A stretch of 64,000 bases of DNA from Alicyclobacillus fastidiosus (GCF_026651875.1 NZ_CP104067.1:4330501-4394500); one strand, 5' to 3'; positions 35,971 to 49,143 are shown, counted from the first letter of the stretch. Made by a program: numbers and translations. The notes: generated by a model not told the origin, from the sequence alone.

Positions 35971-36309
35971 TGCATATCACTCCCATGCAGCAACATCATA
36001 ACATAACACTGTTTCGTTAAACAAGAACCATGTTTCTCAAAGGAAGCGATGGGCCAGATTGAGTCAAAATGAGAATGACAAGCAGTGCGCTCAAGCGATT
36101 GACCTTGGAAGAAGAGATGTGAAAGGGGTAGGAGACGCTAAAGAGGGCATCGATGCTTAAACATGTGGAGTGTATATAGAAATTCTAGGTGGTTTTCGAG
36201 TTCAAAGCTATCTGGGAACAGTGCGGCGAGGCCGTGACCTCACCGCACTGCGTTCGATGAACAATCGAGGAAGGCGGTGAACTCCATGATCGGAAGAAGA
36301 TCAAAAATT
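35971..36309. other. Intergenic stretch with a hairpin
   Basis: No gene is evident in this 339 bp gap. CAGTGCGG (36219-36226) and CCGCACTG (36243-36250) form a hairpin with an inner CGAGG/CCTCA pairing. It lies about 60 bp downstream of the Rrf2 regulator stop on the minus strand and may be its terminator, although it lacks a T-run. The right side of the gap, read on the minus strand, should contain the bactofilin-operon promoter, which I could not assign. Confidence 0.45.
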
Positions 36310-36750
36310 TTACACATGTAAGGGAACGTCGTTGAGCATCACGTCGGCGAGCGTCAACGCGTCAAGTGCGTTGGTAACGGCAGCGGCGACACGCATCCAC
36401 ACGCTGCGCGTGTGACAGCCCTCATACAGGTCACATAGGCTTTCCGGTGACATCCCCGCATCTTCGGTGACGCAGGCGATTGGCGACAGCGAGCCTTCCA
36501 GCAAGCGAACCAATGCACCGATAGAAATCGCCTCGGGGGGCCGACTGAGTTGGTAGCCACCGCCTGCACCGCGAACGCTCGTCACGAACCCGCCTCGCCT
36601 TAGCTTTGCCATGATCTGATCCAAGAACTGTTCTGGAATGGCCTCAGCCTCGGCCACTTCGCGGAGCGGAACCGTTCGGTCGACCCCCGCCATCGATGCG
36701 AGTGCCACCATGGCGCGAAGTCCGTATTCAGTCTTGCGGGATACCTTCAT
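36310..36750 (-). CDS. Rrf2-family iron-sulfur regulator (IscR/SufR-like)
   Basis: 146-residue winged-helix regulator. Residues 1-70 are the DNA-binding domain (SRKTEYGLRAMVALA, VTSVRGAGGGYQLSRP). Cys93, Cys106 and Cys112 are arranged like the three cluster ligands of IscR, so it probably binds an Fe-S cluster and senses cluster status. Its position immediately downstream of the suf block in the same direction suggests control of suf genes. CymR, the cysteine regulator, is a relative but lacks this three-Cys pattern. Confidence 0.85.
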   Translation of the reverse strand: MKVSRKTEYGLRAMVALASMAGVDRTVPLREVAEAEAIPEQFLDQIMAKLRRGGFVTSVRGAGGGYQLSRPPEAISIGALVRLLEGSLSPIACVTEDAGMSPESLCDLYEGCHTRSVWMRVAAAVTNALDALTLADVMLNDVPLHV

Positions 36751-36801
36751 GCCATTTTCCTCCCTGCTACAGTTCTTGACTGACAGTGACGCTCCGTCAG
36801 T

Positions 36802-37110
36802 TTACTCATAATCCACCCAAACTTCGTCGCCGCGAACCTCGACATCGTACGTTGTCAGGGGGATGACACACGGAAAGGCGGTTGGCTGTCCCGTACGCAC
36901 ATCAAACTTCCCTCCGTGTCGCGGGCAAGCGACGATGTGCCCGTCGAGCGTTCCACTCGAAAGTGGCTGCGCCGCGTGTGTACACACGTCAGACGTGACG
37001 TAAAATCCATCTTCGAGATGATACAAGGCCAAGTCGTCGTCCTCGAGCGCCAGTTGTATCATCGCGCCTACTGCTACATCACTCGCGTTTGCAACCTTGA
37101 TCCATGCCAC
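36802..37110 (-). CDS. Rieske-type 2Fe-2S ferredoxin
   Basis: 102-residue soluble Rieske protein. Cluster ligands are Cys-Thr-His (SDVCTHAAQPLS) and Cys-Pro-Arg-His (IVACPRHGGKFD), the two-box C-x-H ... C-x2-H pattern of NirD/biphenyl-dioxygenase ferredoxins. It lies between sufB and the Rrf2 regulator and is probably part of the same transcript. It may pass electrons to an oxygenase or aid cluster assembly; no oxygenase gene is seen nearby. Confidence 0.9.
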   Translation of the reverse strand: MAWIKVANASDVAVGAMIQLALEDDDLALYHLEDGFYVTSDVCTHAAQPLSSGTLDGHIVACPRHGGKFDVRTGQPTAFPCVIPLTTYDVEVRGDEVWVDYE

Positions 37111-37174
37111 CTTGGTGCCTACACCTCACTATAAGAGGCGCGTTCACGAAATCCGGAACGCGCCCAACGAATTC

Positions 37175-38581
37175 TCAACCAATGGAACCTTCCATCTCGA
37201 ACTTGATCAGGCGGTTCATCTCCACCGCGTACTCCATCGGAAGCTCGCGGGTGAACGGTTCGATAAAGCCCATCACGATCATCCGCGTTGCCTCTTCCTC
37301 AGAAAGTCCGCGGCTCATGAGGTAGAACAATTGCTCCTCGCTCACTTTTGACACGGATGCCTCGTGTTCGAGCGTCACGTCATCGTTCATGATCTCGTTG
37401 TACGGAATCGTATCCGACGTCGAGTTATCGTCCAAAATGAGCGTGTCACACTTGATATTCGCCTTCGCTCCAACGGCGTTCGGCGCAAAGCTCGCCAAGC
37501 CGCGATAGGTAGTTTTTCCACCGTGCTTACTGATGGACTTGGAGACGATGGTCGAGGTCGTGTTCGGCGCGTTGTGGACGACCTTTGCGCCAGCGTCCTG
37601 GTGCTGTCCTTTGCCCGCGACCGCAATCGACAGAACCATCGCCTTCGCGCCTTCGCCCTGCATATAGACCGCTGGATACTTCATTGTCAATTTCGATCCG
37701 ATGTTTCCGTCGACCCACTCCATCGTCGCATCGCGATGCGCTACGGCCCGCTTGGTCACGAGGTTGTAGATGTTTGGCGCCCAGTTTTGAATCGTCGTAT
37801 AGCGGCAGCGCGCGCGATCCTTGACGATGATTTCGACGACGGCGCTGTGCAGCGAGTTCGTGCTGTAGACCGGCGCTGTACATCCCTCGACGTAGTGAAC
37901 GAAGCTATCGTCGTCCGCAATGATGAGCGTGCGCTCAAATTGCCCCATGTTCTCCGAATTGATGCGGAAGTACGCCTGCAGCGGAACTTCGCAGCGCACG
38001 CCCTTCGGTACGTAGATGAAGCTTCCGCCGCTCCAGACTGCGCTGTTGAGTGCGGCGAACTTATTGTCCTCTGGTGGAATGACCGTGCCAAAGTACTCCT
38101 TGAAGATTTCCGGATGTTCGCGCAGCGCGGTGTCGGTGTCGCAGAAGACGACCCCCATCTTCTCGAGGTCTTCACGCATGGAGTGATAAACCACTTCCGA
38201 CTCATACTGCGCCGAGACACCGGCCAAGAACTTTTGTTCGGCTTCGGGAATCCCGAGGCGATCAAATGTGTTCTTGATCTCTTCCGGCACCTCATCCCAC
38301 GTCTTGCCCTGTCGTTCAGACGGCTTCACGTAGTAGGTGATGTCGTCGAAATCCAACTCACTGAGGTCCCCGCCCCAGTTCGGCATGCCCTTTTTCAAAA
38401 AGATATCCAGGGAGCGCAGACGGAAATCCGTCATCCAACCTGGCTCATTTTTCATCATCGAGATCTCTTCGACGGTTTTGCGCGTGAGTCCCTTTTCAAA
38501 CTTGACGATAGAGACGTCCTTGTCGTGAAAACCGTACTGATACTCTTCCATGTCCGGCAGTTGCTTTGCCACACCAAACAT
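37175..38581 (-). CDS. sufB: Fe-S cluster assembly scaffold SufB
   Basis: 468-residue core scaffold of the SUF system, forming the SufBC2D complex on which Fe-S clusters are built. Typical length and motifs: [19 protein letters not shown] near the N-terminus, [46 protein letters not shown], and the C-terminal [30 protein letters not shown] region containing the conserved acceptor residues (motifs named by start only). It is the last suf gene of the sufC-D-S-U-B order, which is that of B. subtilis. Confidence 0.96.
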   Translation of the reverse strand: MFGVAKQLPDMEEYQYGFHDKDVSIVKFEKGLTRKTVEEISMMKNEPGWMTDFRLRSLDIFLKKGMPNWGGDLSELDFDDITYYVKPSERQGKTWDEVPEEIKNTFDRLGIPEAEQKFLAGVSAQYESEVVYHSMREDLEKMGVVFCDTDTALREHPEIFKEYFGTVIPPEDNKFAALNSAVWSGGSFIYVPKGVRCEVPLQAYFRINSENMGQFERTLIIADDDSFVHYVEGCTAPVYSTNSLHSAVVEIIVKDRARCRYTTIQNWAPNIYNLVTKRAVAHRDATMEWVDGNIGSKLTMKYPAVYMQGEGAKAMVLSIAVAGKGQHQDAGAKVVHNAPNTTSTIVSKSISKHGGKTTYRGLASFAPNAVGAKANIKCDTLILDDNSTSDTIPYNEIMNDDVTLEHEASVSKVSEEQLFYLMSRGLSEEEATRMIVMGFIEPFTRELPMEYAVEMNRLIKFEMEGSIG

Positions 38582-38654
38582 CCCCTTTCGAGATGTGCTT
38601 CCAAAGACTTCACAACAGGTTACCTATGATTGACGGGTCGCTCAACGACAATGG

Positions 38655-41576
<2,922 letters not shown>

Positions 41577-41589
41577 TTGTGTTCCCTCC

Positions 41590-42375
41590 TTACGCGTCAG
41601 CCTCGACCGTCTCGTCTTCGATGCCGAGTTCCTGTTTCAGCCAATCGTAGCCCTTCGCCTCGAGTTCCTCAGCCAGTTTTGCGTCTCCGGACTTGACGAT
41701 GCGGCCCTGCATCATGACGTGCACGTAGTCTGGGACGATGTAGTTCAACAGGCGTTGGTAGTGCGTGATGATGAGAAAGCCGATGTTTTCGGATTTCATG
41801 CTGTTCACGCCATTTGCGACAATCTTCAGGGCGTCGATGTCCAGTCCGGAATCGATCTCGTCCAAAATCGCAATGCGCGGCTCCAGCATCGACATCTGTA
41901 GAATTTCATTGCGCTTTTTCTCACCGCCAGAAAACCCTTCGTTGAGATAGCGCTCTGCGAACACTGGATCAATGTTCAACTGTTTCATCTTGTCCTGCAG
42001 CGTCCGGTGGAATTTCAATACAGGCAGTTCCTTGCCTTCTTCCAAACGCGCATTCAGGGCCTGGCGGAGAAAATTGGCATTCGACACGCCTGGCACTTCC
42101 GAAGGGTATTGCATCGCGAGGAACAACCCTGCGCGCGCGCGCTCGTCGGTGGACATCTCGAGCAGATCTTGGTCGTCCAGCACAGCGCGGCCACTCGTTA
42201 CCTCGTAATGAGGGTGGCCCATCAGCGAGGATGCAAGGGTACTTTTACCTGTCCCATTCGGACCCATAATGGCGTGAATTTCGCCTCCGCGAATATGTAA
42301 ATTCAACCCCTTGAGGATTTCTTTTTCGTCAATGCTGACATGCAGATCTTCAATTAGAAAGTTTGGCTTTGACAT
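41590..42375 (-). CDS. sufC: SufC ATPase of the Fe-S assembly complex
   Basis: 261-residue ABC-type ATPase. Walker A is [17 protein letters not shown], signature [14 protein letters not shown] (SufC-specific), Walker [20 protein letters not shown]. First gene of the suf operon, with the promoter presumably in 42376-42580. AGAGGTAGG precedes the ATG. Confidence 0.96.
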   Translation of the reverse strand: MSKPNFLIEDLHVSIDEKEILKGLNLHIRGGEIHAIMGPNGTGKSTLASSLMGHPHYEVTSGRAVLDDQDLLEMSTDERARAGLFLAMQYPSEVPGVSNANFLRQALNARLEEGKELPVLKFHRTLQDKMKQLNIDPVFAERYLNEGFSGGEKKRNEILQMSMLEPRIAILDEIDSGLDIDALKIVANGVNSMKSENIGFLIITHYQRLLNYIVPDYVHVMMQGRIVKSGDAKLAEELEAKGYDWLKQELGIEDETVEADA

Positions 42376-42578
42376 ACGTACCTACCTCTCACTTTATCTA
42401 CATATTTTAAAAAGTTGACCTTATTAGTCATGTTTCTAATCCAGCGTATCACACCTGCTGAAAAATGCAAGGTAGCGGGACAATATAGGGTATTCTGCCC
42501 GCTTTCGCGAATTGCACCCGCCCCGCGCACAGGGCTGCGGATGACCGTCCGCGTCAAAATCCGCCAGAGTCAGCCAAC

Positions 42579-42603
42579 AAAAACGGCCGCCTTCGCGGCG
42601 GCC
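42579..42603 (-). terminator. Terminator of the DUF59 gene
   Basis: GGCCGCC (42585-42591) pairs with GGCGGCC (42597-42603) around TTCGC; minus-strand TTTTTG follows. It separates the DUF59 gene from the suf operon. Confidence 0.82.
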
Positions 42604-42608
42604 CATCG

Positions 42609-42917
42609 TCAGAACAAATATTTAAATACGAGCTTCGCTTCGTCGGACATCATTTCTTTGTCCCAAGGTGGATCGAAAGTGAGTGTGACTTCGACGTCCT
42701 CTACGCCCTCCAACGAGGTGAGCCGCTCGACGATCTCCTCCTTGATCTCGTCGTACAGCGGACAGCCCATAGTGGTCAGCGTCATCGTCACGTGGATACG
42801 CTTGCCACCGTCCTCCACATCGATCTTGTACACCATGCCCAAATTGACGATGTCGATTTGAATCTCTGGGTCGAGCACCTCTGAGAGCATGTTACGAACT
42901 AGTTCTTCCGTGACCAT
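42609..42917 (-). CDS. DUF59/MIP18-family Fe-S maturation protein
   Basis: 102-residue protein of the PaaD/SufT/CIA2B-related family that helps insert Fe-S clusters. Signature: LDPEIQIDIVNLGMVYKI and MTLTTMGCPLYDEI, with the reactive Cys in MGCP. Located directly upstream of the suf operon in the same direction, with a terminator between. Functional link to SUF is supported by position and family. Confidence 0.92.
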   Translation of the reverse strand: MVTEELVRNMLSEVLDPEIQIDIVNLGMVYKIDVEDGGKRIHVTMTLTTMGCPLYDEIKEEIVERLTSLEGVEDVEVTLTFDPPWDKEMMSDEAKLVFKYLF

Positions 42918-42958
42918 TTACCGATGCACCTCGCTTCCAGCATACCTCGGACACGAAC

Positions 42959-44074
42959 TTACAGGAGCGACGACAGTTCCGTGTAGTCGAGCTGCAAAGC
43001 AGTCGCTACCGCCTCGTAAGTCACCTTGCCGCGATAGACGTTAAAGCCTTTCGCCAGGGCCGCATCCGCTCTCGCAGCGTTCGCTGCACCCGAGTTGGCC
43101 AGGCGGACCGCATATGGCATGGTCGCGTTGGTCAAGGCGAGTGTCGACGTACGGGGCACCGCCCCCGGCATGTTCGCTACTGAATAGTGTACCACACCAT
43201 ACTTTTCGTACACTGGGTCGCTGTGCGTGGTAATCCGATCAATGGTGGCAATCGAGCCGCCCTGGTCGATAGCTACGTCGACGATCACGCCGCCAGCGTT
43301 CATCCCCTGAACCATTTCGTCGGTCACGAGTTTCGGAGCACGAGCACCAGGAATCAGGACTGCACCCACCAACAAGTCGGCACCCTTGATGTGCTCGCGC
43401 AGGTTGTAGGCGTTCGACATCACCGTGCGAACTTGTCCCCTGAACAGCTCGTCCAATTCGCGCAGACGACGAGCATTGCTGTCGAAAATGGTTACGTCCG
43501 CCCCCATCCCGAGCGCAACGCGAGCTGCGTTGGTGCCCACGATACCGCCGCCGACGATGACGACGCGCGCAGGCGGTACGCCAGGTACGCCCGCGAGCAG
43601 CACGCCCCGGCCGCCAAACGGGTTTTCCAAAAAGTGCGCGCCGACCTGAATCGACATCCGCCCAGCCACTTCTGACATCGGCGTCAAGAGCGGCAGGCTC
43701 CTGTCTGGCAACTGAACCGTCTCATAGGCGATGGCCGTCACCCCTGTTTCTACAAGGGCACGGGTCAACTCCGGTTCAGGCGCCAAATGTAAATATGTAA
43801 AGAGCGTCAGATCAGACCGGAAGTAGTCAAATTCTGACGGAAGGGGCTCCTTGACCTTCATCACCATGTCCGCATCGGCCCAAGTGGACTTCGCATCTGA
43901 ACGGATATTTGCACCAGCTGATTGAAAATCTTCATCTGAAAAGCCGCTGCCCACCCCGGCTTTGGTCTCCACAAATACCTGATGACCAGCTTCGACTAAC
44001 GCATGTACACCCGCTGGCGTGATGGCTACGCGGTCTTCATTATCCTTAATTTCCTTTGGTACTCCGATTCTCAC
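42959..44074 (-). CDS. ald: Alanine dehydrogenase
   Basis: 371-residue NAD-dependent enzyme interconverting alanine and pyruvate plus ammonia. The GTG start ([16 protein letters not shown]) has GGGAG at 8 bases. Substrate region [13 protein letters not shown], His in YLHLAPE, NAD-binding [27 protein letters not shown], and C-terminal [21 protein letters not shown] identify Ald. In spore formers it is important for sporulation and alanine-germination metabolism. Confidence 0.95.
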   Translation of the reverse strand: MRIGVPKEIKDNEDRVAITPAGVHALVEAGHQVFVETKAGVGSGFSDEDFQSAGANIRSDAKSTWADADMVMKVKEPLPSEFDYFRSDLTLFTYLHLAPEPELTRALVETGVTAIAYETVQLPDRSLPLLTPMSEVAGRMSIQVGAHFLENPFGGRGVLLAGVPGVPPARVVIVGGGIVGTNAARVALGMGADVTIFDSNARRLRELDELFRGQVRTVMSNAYNLREHIKGADLLVGAVLIPGARAPKLVTDEMVQGMNAGGVIVDVAIDQGGSIATIDRITTHSDPVYEKYGVVHYSVANMPGAVPRTSTLALTNATMPYAVRLANSGAANAARADAALAKGFNVYRGKVTYEAVATALQLDYTELSSLL

Positions 44075-44167
44075 ACGGGTTACTCCCTTCACCAATGCTG
44101 CCCATTGTGACCGTCGGGCTTTGTCCGAGTCTAGTGTACGACTGCGAAAGGTGAAACGCAATGCACC

Positions 44168-44192
44168 AAAAAGGCGGGCTCATTCGCCCGCC
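44168..44192 (-). terminator. Terminator at the end of the HTH-like small gene
   Basis: GGCGGGC (44173-44179) pairs with GCCCGCC (44186-44192) around loop TCATTC; minus-strand TTTTT follows. The stop codon of the upstream small gene is in the loop. Confidence 0.85.
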
Positions 44193-44452
44193 TCATCCGG
44201 TTCGCTGATTTTCTTCACGCGCACTCTCCGAGCGCGTGTCGCCGGGGCCTGTGCGGCCAATTCTTCGGAGTGCTCTTCAATCCAATCCTGAATTCGCTTG
44301 ACATCACTTGGTGCGATGCGCCAAGTGCGGGCACCGTAGAGAAATGACTCTCCGGTGAGCTGGTCCGCAAGCGATTCGACAGCGTGACGGACAGATTCGA
44401 CTGGTACGTGCAGCATGTCAGCCAACTCTGCGAGACTAAACCGTGTCGTCAT
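44180..44452 (-). CDS. Small helix-turn-helix-like hypothetical protein
   Basis: 90-residue protein from ATG at 44452 behind AGGAG. The N-terminus (RFSLAELADMLHVPVESVRHAVESLADQL region) reads like a MerR/excisionase-type helix-turn-helix; the C-terminus is basic (TRARRVRVKKI). A DNA-binding role is plausible but no target is evident. Confidence 0.7.
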   Translation of the reverse strand: MTTRFSLAELADMLHVPVESVRHAVESLADQLTGESFLYGARTWRIAPSDVKRIQDWIEEHSEELAAQAPATRARRVRVKKISEPDEAGE

Positions 44453-44583
44453 CGTTGTTCTCCTCATTCATAGGTGTTTTAAACCAGATAGGGCGTGCGA
44501 ACGACAAAATAAGACCACTTCCCCTAGCGCCGAGGGGCCACCCATCGGCGTTTCCCCAAGCGCTCCCGGGCACGGACAAAAAG

Positions 44584-45603
44584 TTAAAAACCGCCCGGCG
44601 GTACCTTGATGATCATCACGTGCACCGCTCGACTAAAGAAATCCGATTGGCGGTCCGATATCACTCGAAAATTGATATCTGTCGACTGCCCAGGTGCGAG
44701 GACGGTAGGCCAGTTCTGGTCCGCGTACTCCGGTGTCAAATGATACATGAAGCGAATGCTGTCGACAGACAGGAAGCTTTGGTCAGACGACGAAGCGAAC
44801 CAGATTACAGCCCGCGACGTCTTGAGATGAAACGGTTGGTTCGACGTGTTCGTCAGGCGCGCGTCGATTTGGACCGACTGCCGATTGTGATCTAACACGC
44901 GCGGTTCAACCTGCAAATCCCCAACGCTGACGGGGCTCTTCGTCCACACCTGGGCGGCACTCGCCAGCGGGGCGAGGTGCGCCGCGTAAAAGCGCAGGTG
45001 CGGCGTCTCCACGAGTTCGTTGCTGGACGCTCCGTGTAAGGTGCTCCCTGTCGGGTGAAACCCCCAGACGACCGTTTGATGCGGCTCTACAGTCTCACTT
45101 GGCCCATTGACGAACGTCAACCAATTTTCTGCACCGCCCTGACTTGCGTCGTTCGGCGTAAAGGACAGTACGCCGAATACGTCCGACTTGTGCACAGGCG
45201 TATCGGAGGTATTCTTCACATTGGCCAGTACGTCGGAGTCGGTTGGATCACCTGGCAGCGTTCCGATGCGGACGTCCGCAATCTGCAACGGCGCTGGCGC
45301 CAATCCATACGCCTTCGCATTGAGCTGAAACGGGACCGTATCCTCCGTCGCAGACGTCTCTTTGAGGGATGGATGTCCCATATAAAGGCTCACGCCAACG
45401 CCGACCACTGCGCAAGCCGCGGCAATGCCACTGACGAGTCCCGCATACCACGACGCGGTGCGCCGCCTGCGATTGGCTTTGGCGATGGGCAGTTCACGCT
45501 CCTGAGCGGCATCGAGGATGCGCGACTTCAGGTCGTCTCGAAACGGAACTTCACTCAGTTGCTGCATGATGTGGCGGAGGTCTTTGTCATCTGTATCCGT
45601 CAT
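44584..45603 (-). CDS. Membrane-anchored anti-sigma-factor-like protein
   Basis: 339-residue protein with a cytoplasmic N-terminus (HIMQQLSEVPFRDDLKSRIL), one membrane segment (YAGLVSGIAAACAVVGVGVSLYM) and a ~250-residue extracellular beta-rich domain with two similar halves. It starts 17 bp inside the end of the ECF sigma gene, so it is coupled to it and very likely its anti-sigma factor. It lacks the HxxxCxxC zinc motif of ZAS-type anti-sigma factors. The large outer domain would sense an external signal. Confidence 0.82.
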   Translation of the reverse strand: MTDTDDKDLRHIMQQLSEVPFRDDLKSRILDAAQERELPIAKANRRRRTASWYAGLVSGIAAACAVVGVGVSLYMGHPSLKETSATEDTVPFQLNAKAYGLAPAPLQIADVRIGTLPGDPTDSDVLANVKNTSDTPVHKSDVFGVLSFTPNDASQGGAENWLTFVNGPSETVEPHQTVVWGFHPTGSTLHGASSNELVETPHLRFYAAHLAPLASAAQVWTKSPVSVGDLQVEPRVLDHNRQSVQIDARLTNTSNQPFHLKTSRAVIWFASSSDQSFLSVDSIRFMYHLTPEYADQNWPTVLAPGQSTDINFRVISDRQSDFFSRAVHVMIIKVPPGGF

Positions 45604-46150
45604 GAAACCCCATTCCCTCCTCACTGAGCGCGCGTTTCAACAACTGTCGCCCCCTGTGTAACCTCGTGCGAACGGCCTGTTCAGTGATGCCGAGGACCTC
45701 GGCGACTTCTTGGCCGGACAATTCTCGCTCGTAGTACAGGACCACCACTTCCCGATATTTTTCCGGCAACTGATGGACCACTTGCCACAACGCGTCGCGT
45801 TCGAGCCTGGCCGCAACTTCGGAAGCAGTGTCGGAAACAGGCACGCTCGCAAGCGCGTGGCCGTCGTCGGCTACCTCGTGCTTGGCACTCCACGAGCGCA
45901 GGTGGTCCTTCGCCCGATTCGCCGTGATGGATAGTAACCATGTTTTCACAGAGCTGTTTCCTTGAAACGTTCCCCAATTTCGCCATGCTCGAAGAAAGAC
46001 ATCCTGGGCGATGTCCTCTGCCTTATGATAGTTATGAACGTAAGAGTAGGCGAGATGAATGACGTCGCTGCCGTAGGCGTCCATCCACTCTTCTAGCTGA
46101 GGAAGCCCGTGTAACGACTCTCCATCGCTCGCCTGACGCGCTTTCGGCAT
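45587..46150 (-). CDS. ECF-type RNA polymerase sigma factor
   Basis: 187-residue extracytoplasmic-function sigma factor. Region 2 is in DVIHLAYSYVHNYHKAEDIAQDVFLRAW and NSSVKTWLLSITANRAKDHLR; region 4 in LPEKYREVVVLYYERELSGQEVAEVLGITEQAVRTRLHRGRQLLK (each given by its ends only in effect). ATG at 46150 has AAGGGGA 7 bases upstream. It forms an operon with the membrane anti-sigma. Target promoters are unknown. Confidence 0.92.
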   Translation of the reverse strand: MPKARQASDGESLHGLPQLEEWMDAYGSDVIHLAYSYVHNYHKAEDIAQDVFLRAWRNWGTFQGNSSVKTWLLSITANRAKDHLRSWSAKHEVADDGHALASVPVSDTASEVAARLERDALWQVVHQLPEKYREVVVLYYERELSGQEVAEVLGITEQAVRTRLHRGRQLLKRALSEEGMGFHDGYR

Positions 46151-46288
46151 GTTGATTCCCCTTACTGAACGCACGCCTTTAACACTTTAGACGCAGCTGC
46201 CCCCATGAGTGTGACAAAGGCGTGTGTGAATCCTGAAAACATGCTACACTTTCGAGCAGATTAGATAAAGACGTGTCTGGAGGTCAAC

Positions 46289-47356
46289 ATGTACAGGACT
46301 CTGCGCAGTGTACTATTTCAATTAGATCCGGAGCGGGCCCACCACATCGTCCTCGACAACCTCGGCCGATGGCCGCAGTTGGCCAAGCTGGCTGTGCGCC
46401 CGTGGGAAGCGGATAAAATCCTGACTACGACCGTTCTCGGCATGACGGTGCCCCATCCGATTGGCCTGGCGGCCGGACTCGACAAAGACGCAGTGGCGGT
46501 GCCAGGGCTGTTTCACTGCGGTTTTTCGAGCGTCGAGGTCGGCACCGTCACACCCGTTGCCCAACCAGGAAACGAACAGCCGCGGTTGTTTCGGCTGAAG
46601 GCCGATGAGGCGCTCGTCAACCGCATGGGTTTTAACAACCTGGGGAGCCAGGCGTGTGCACAGCGCATCGCGCGCCTCCACCGCCGCGGTGGCTACATTG
46701 GTGTCAATATCGGCAAAAACAAAATTACCCCGAACGAAATTGCCATCGACGACTACGAGAAGGCGTTGGGCGACGTGCTGGACGCCGCCGACTACGTGAC
46801 GGTCAATCTCAGTTCCCCCAATACGCCTGGACTGCGCGACCTGCAGAGCGCGCGAACCATCTTGGCGCTCTTGGACAGGCTGGCTCCTCATTTGGAACGA
46901 GCGCACAAGCCCGTGTTTGTGAAACTGTCTCCAGATTTGAGCGATGCCGCCTTGATGCATATAACTGAAGCCCTGGTCGAGTCGAGGTTAGCAGGAAATC
47001 TAGGGATCATTGCGACGAATACAACGCTGTCCCGAAGCGGATTACGAAGTGCGGAGAAACGGGAGAGCGGCGGCCTGAGTGGGCGGCCGTTGCGGACCAG
47101 ATCTACGGAAGTGATCCGCCTGGTGCGCCGAGTCGCCCTTGGACGCCTCCCGATTATCGGATGTGGCGGGATTTTCAACGGTGACGATGCCTACGAAAAA
47201 ATCCGGGCTGGCGCCGATTTGCTCCAGATCTACACCGCCTTCATCTACGAGGGGCCACTCGTTGTGCGCAACATCGCCACGCGTCTCGCCGAACGACTGC
47301 GGCAGGACGGATTTTCGTCCGTCGCCCAAGCCGTCGGCATTGACGCGGACGCGTGA
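46289..47356 (+). CDS. pyrD: Dihydroorotate dehydrogenase (quinone), class 2
   Basis: 355-residue FMN enzyme of pyrimidine synthesis that oxidises dihydroorotate with quinone as acceptor. The N-terminal helix region MYRTLRSVLFQLDPERAHH is the class 2 membrane-binding extension. Motifs: GLAAGLDKDA, NRMGFNNLG, VNIGKNK, NLSSPNTPGLRDLQ with catalytic Ser, and GCGGIFNGDDAYEKIRAGAD. GGAGGT precedes the ATG. A class 2 enzyme is unusual in Bacillus itself, which uses class 1B, but known in related acidophiles. Confidence 0.94.
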   Translation: MYRTLRSVLFQLDPERAHHIVLDNLGRWPQLAKLAVRPWEADKILTTTVLGMTVPHPIGLAAGLDKDAVAVPGLFHCGFSSVEVGTVTPVAQPGNEQPRLFRLKADEALVNRMGFNNLGSQACAQRIARLHRRGGYIGVNIGKNKITPNEIAIDDYEKALGDVLDAADYVTVNLSSPNTPGLRDLQSARTILALLDRLAPHLERAHKPVFVKLSPDLSDAALMHITEALVESRLAGNLGIIATNTTLSRSGLRSAEKRESGGLSGRPLRTRSTEVIRLVRRVALGRLPIIGCGGIFNGDDAYEKIRAGADLLQIYTAFIYEGPLVVRNIATRLAERLRQDGFSSVAQAVGIDADA

Positions 47357-47394
47357 CGCCTCACCCGCGCGCGTTCGCGGCCCTATCGCGGCGA

Positions 47395-48168
47395 TTATAG
47401 GCCGACGATGTGATACCCGCCGTCGACGTGGATGACTTCCCCGGTGACACCGCGGCTCAAGTCGGAGAGGAAGAATGCCGTGACGTCCCCGACCTCTTCG
47501 GCGTCGACGTTGCGGCCAAGCGGTGCCTTTTCCTGCATGGTGTGCAACACGTCGTTAAACCCGCGAACCCCTTTCGCGGCGAGCGTCCGGATAGGTCCCG
47601 CCGAGATGGCGTTGACGCGAATGTTGTCCTTGCCGAGATCCTTCGCCAGATAGCGAACAGCCGACTCCAGCGCGGCCTTCGCGACGCCCATCACGTTGTA
47701 GTTTTCCACCGCGCGCTCACCACCCAAGTAGCTCATCGTCACGATGCCACCCCCGCTTGTCATCAGCGGTCGAGCGGCCCGCGCGACCGCCACCAGCGAA
47801 TAAGCGCTGATGTTGTGCGCCAAGAGGAACCCTTCTCGCGAAGTACCGACGAACTCGCCCTGCAGATCTTCGACGTTCGCGTGGGCGATCGAGTGGACGA
47901 TGCCGTCGATGCGGCCCGTCGATTCACCGATCTGCGCGAATGCTTCCTCAATCGACGCGTCGTCGGTGACGTCGCAACGAACGACCGACGCGGACGTGTC
48001 GGGCAACTCTGCCAAAAGCTTGCGGATTTGTTCCCCTGCGCGCTCGCTGCGGTGTGTCAAGACGAGTTTTGCCCCCTGCTTCGCAGCGGACACAGCTCCC
48101 CCCCATCCGATGCTTCGCTTGTTCGCGACGCCCATTATTACAATTGTCTTGCCAGTCAACAGTGCCAA
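47395..48168 (-). CDS. fabI: Enoyl-[acyl-carrier-protein] reductase FabI
   Basis: 257-residue NADH-dependent enoyl-ACP reductase, last step of each fatty-acid elongation cycle. SDR fold with GVANKRSIGWG cofactor loop, the FabI-type Tyr-x6-Tyr-x6-Lys triad in SYLGGERAVENYNVMGVAKAAL (Tyr, Tyr and Lys), and SAGPIRTLAAKG. It is the target of triclosan-type inhibitors in other bacteria. Convergent with pyrD. Confidence 0.94.
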   Translation of the reverse strand: MALLTGKTIVIMGVANKRSIGWGGAVSAAKQGAKLVLTHRSERAGEQIRKLLAELPDTSASVVRCDVTDDASIEEAFAQIGESTGRIDGIVHSIAHANVEDLQGEFVGTSREGFLLAHNISAYSLVAVARAARPLMTSGGGIVTMSYLGGERAVENYNVMGVAKAALESAVRYLAKDLGKDNIRVNAISAGPIRTLAAKGVRGFNDVLHTMQEKAPLGRNVDAEEVGDVTAFFLSDLSRGVTGEVIHVDGGYHIVGL

Positions 48169-48261
48169 GTGATTACCCCTTTTCCAGTCAACAAATCCTT
48201 CTACATGTATACCATCCGAAGTGCGGTACGTAAATAATCGTACAAAACCCGCAGAGTCTAT

Positions 48262-48291
48262 TTGGAAAACATTCTACAAGTACGTTACAAT
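48262..48291 (+). promoter_or_regulatory. Predicted sigma-A promoter of sodA
   Basis: -35 TTGGAA (48262-48267), 18 bp spacer, -10 TACAAT (48286-48291). Confidence 0.55.
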
Positions 48292-48332
48292 ATTGTCTGA
48301 AACCACTCAAATTACATAAGGAGGTTTATTAC

Positions 48333-48941
48333 ATGGCACATGAATTGCCGGCACTGCCGTATGCGTTTGACGCACTGGAGCCTCACATCGACGCGTTGAC
48401 GATGGAAATTCACCATGATCGTCACCACGCAACTTATGTCAACAACCTCAACAAAGCACTTGAGGGCCAAGCGGATTTGGAAGGTAAGAGCGTTGAAGCC
48501 TTGATTAGCGACCTAAACGCGGTTCCGGAAAATATTCGCACGGCTGTTCGCAACAACGGCGGTGGTCACGCGAACCACAGCCTGTTCTGGAACCTCCTCT
48601 CCCCAAATGGCGGAGGTCAACCGACAGGAAAATTGGCTGAGGCCATTAACAGCACTTTTGGTAGCTTCGATAAGTTCAAGGAACAATTCGCAGCTGCAGC
48701 GGCTGGTCGTTTTGGCAGCGGCTGGGCATGGTTGGTCGTCGATGGCGGCAAACTGGCAATCACCAGCACAGCCAACCAAGACAACCCGTTGATGGAAGGT
48801 AAAAAACCTGTTCTCGGCTTGGACGTCTGGGAACATGCGTACTACCTCAAGTACCAGAACAAGCGTCCTGACTACATCGGCGCGTTCTGGAACGTCGTCA
48901 ACTGGGAACAGGCCAACAAGAACTACGAAGCGGCTCAATAA
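48333..48941 (+). CDS. sodA: Superoxide dismutase (Mn/Fe)
   Basis: 202-residue SOD. Metal ligands are in [16 protein letters not shown] (His), [11 protein letters not shown] (His), and [18 protein letters not shown] (Asp and His). The pattern GGGQP and the length fit the Mn or cambialistic group; metal choice is not decided by sequence. AAGGAGG is 7 bases before ATG. A strong terminator follows, so it is monocistronic. Confidence 0.95.
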   Translation: MAHELPALPYAFDALEPHIDALTMEIHHDRHHATYVNNLNKALEGQADLEGKSVEALISDLNAVPENIRTAVRNNGGGHANHSLFWNLLSPNGGGQPTGKLAEAINSTFGSFDKFKEQFAAAAAGRFGSGWAWLVVDGGKLAITSTANQDNPLMEGKKPVLGLDVWEHAYYLKYQNKRPDYIGAFWNVVNWEQANKNYEAAQ

Positions 48942-48956
48942 TCTCCATTACGAAGA

Positions 48957-48997
48957 GGCCGGCTCCTGCACCATCGTGCGGGAGTCGGTCTTTTTTT
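48957..48997 (+). terminator. Strong rho-independent terminator of sodA
   Basis: A 15-bp stem (48957-48971 with 48976-48990, three G-T pairs) with loop CATC is followed by seven Ts. Confidence 0.9.
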
Positions 48998-49143
48998 GCT
49001 ATTTTCCAGCTACTCTATGAAAAATATTCATTCCCGTCACTTGTAATTATTTTCTATTTTATCGTGTTATACTAGTTTTCCCATTCCACCCACGTCGATG
49101 CAGCCGAGTGGACAAGCTGGTGCACCGGAGGCGCAAAATACCA

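Noticed and set aside
47410..48237. Plus-strand 275-codon frame over fabI
   Set aside because: Antisense to a clear enoyl-ACP reductase with all catalytic residues.
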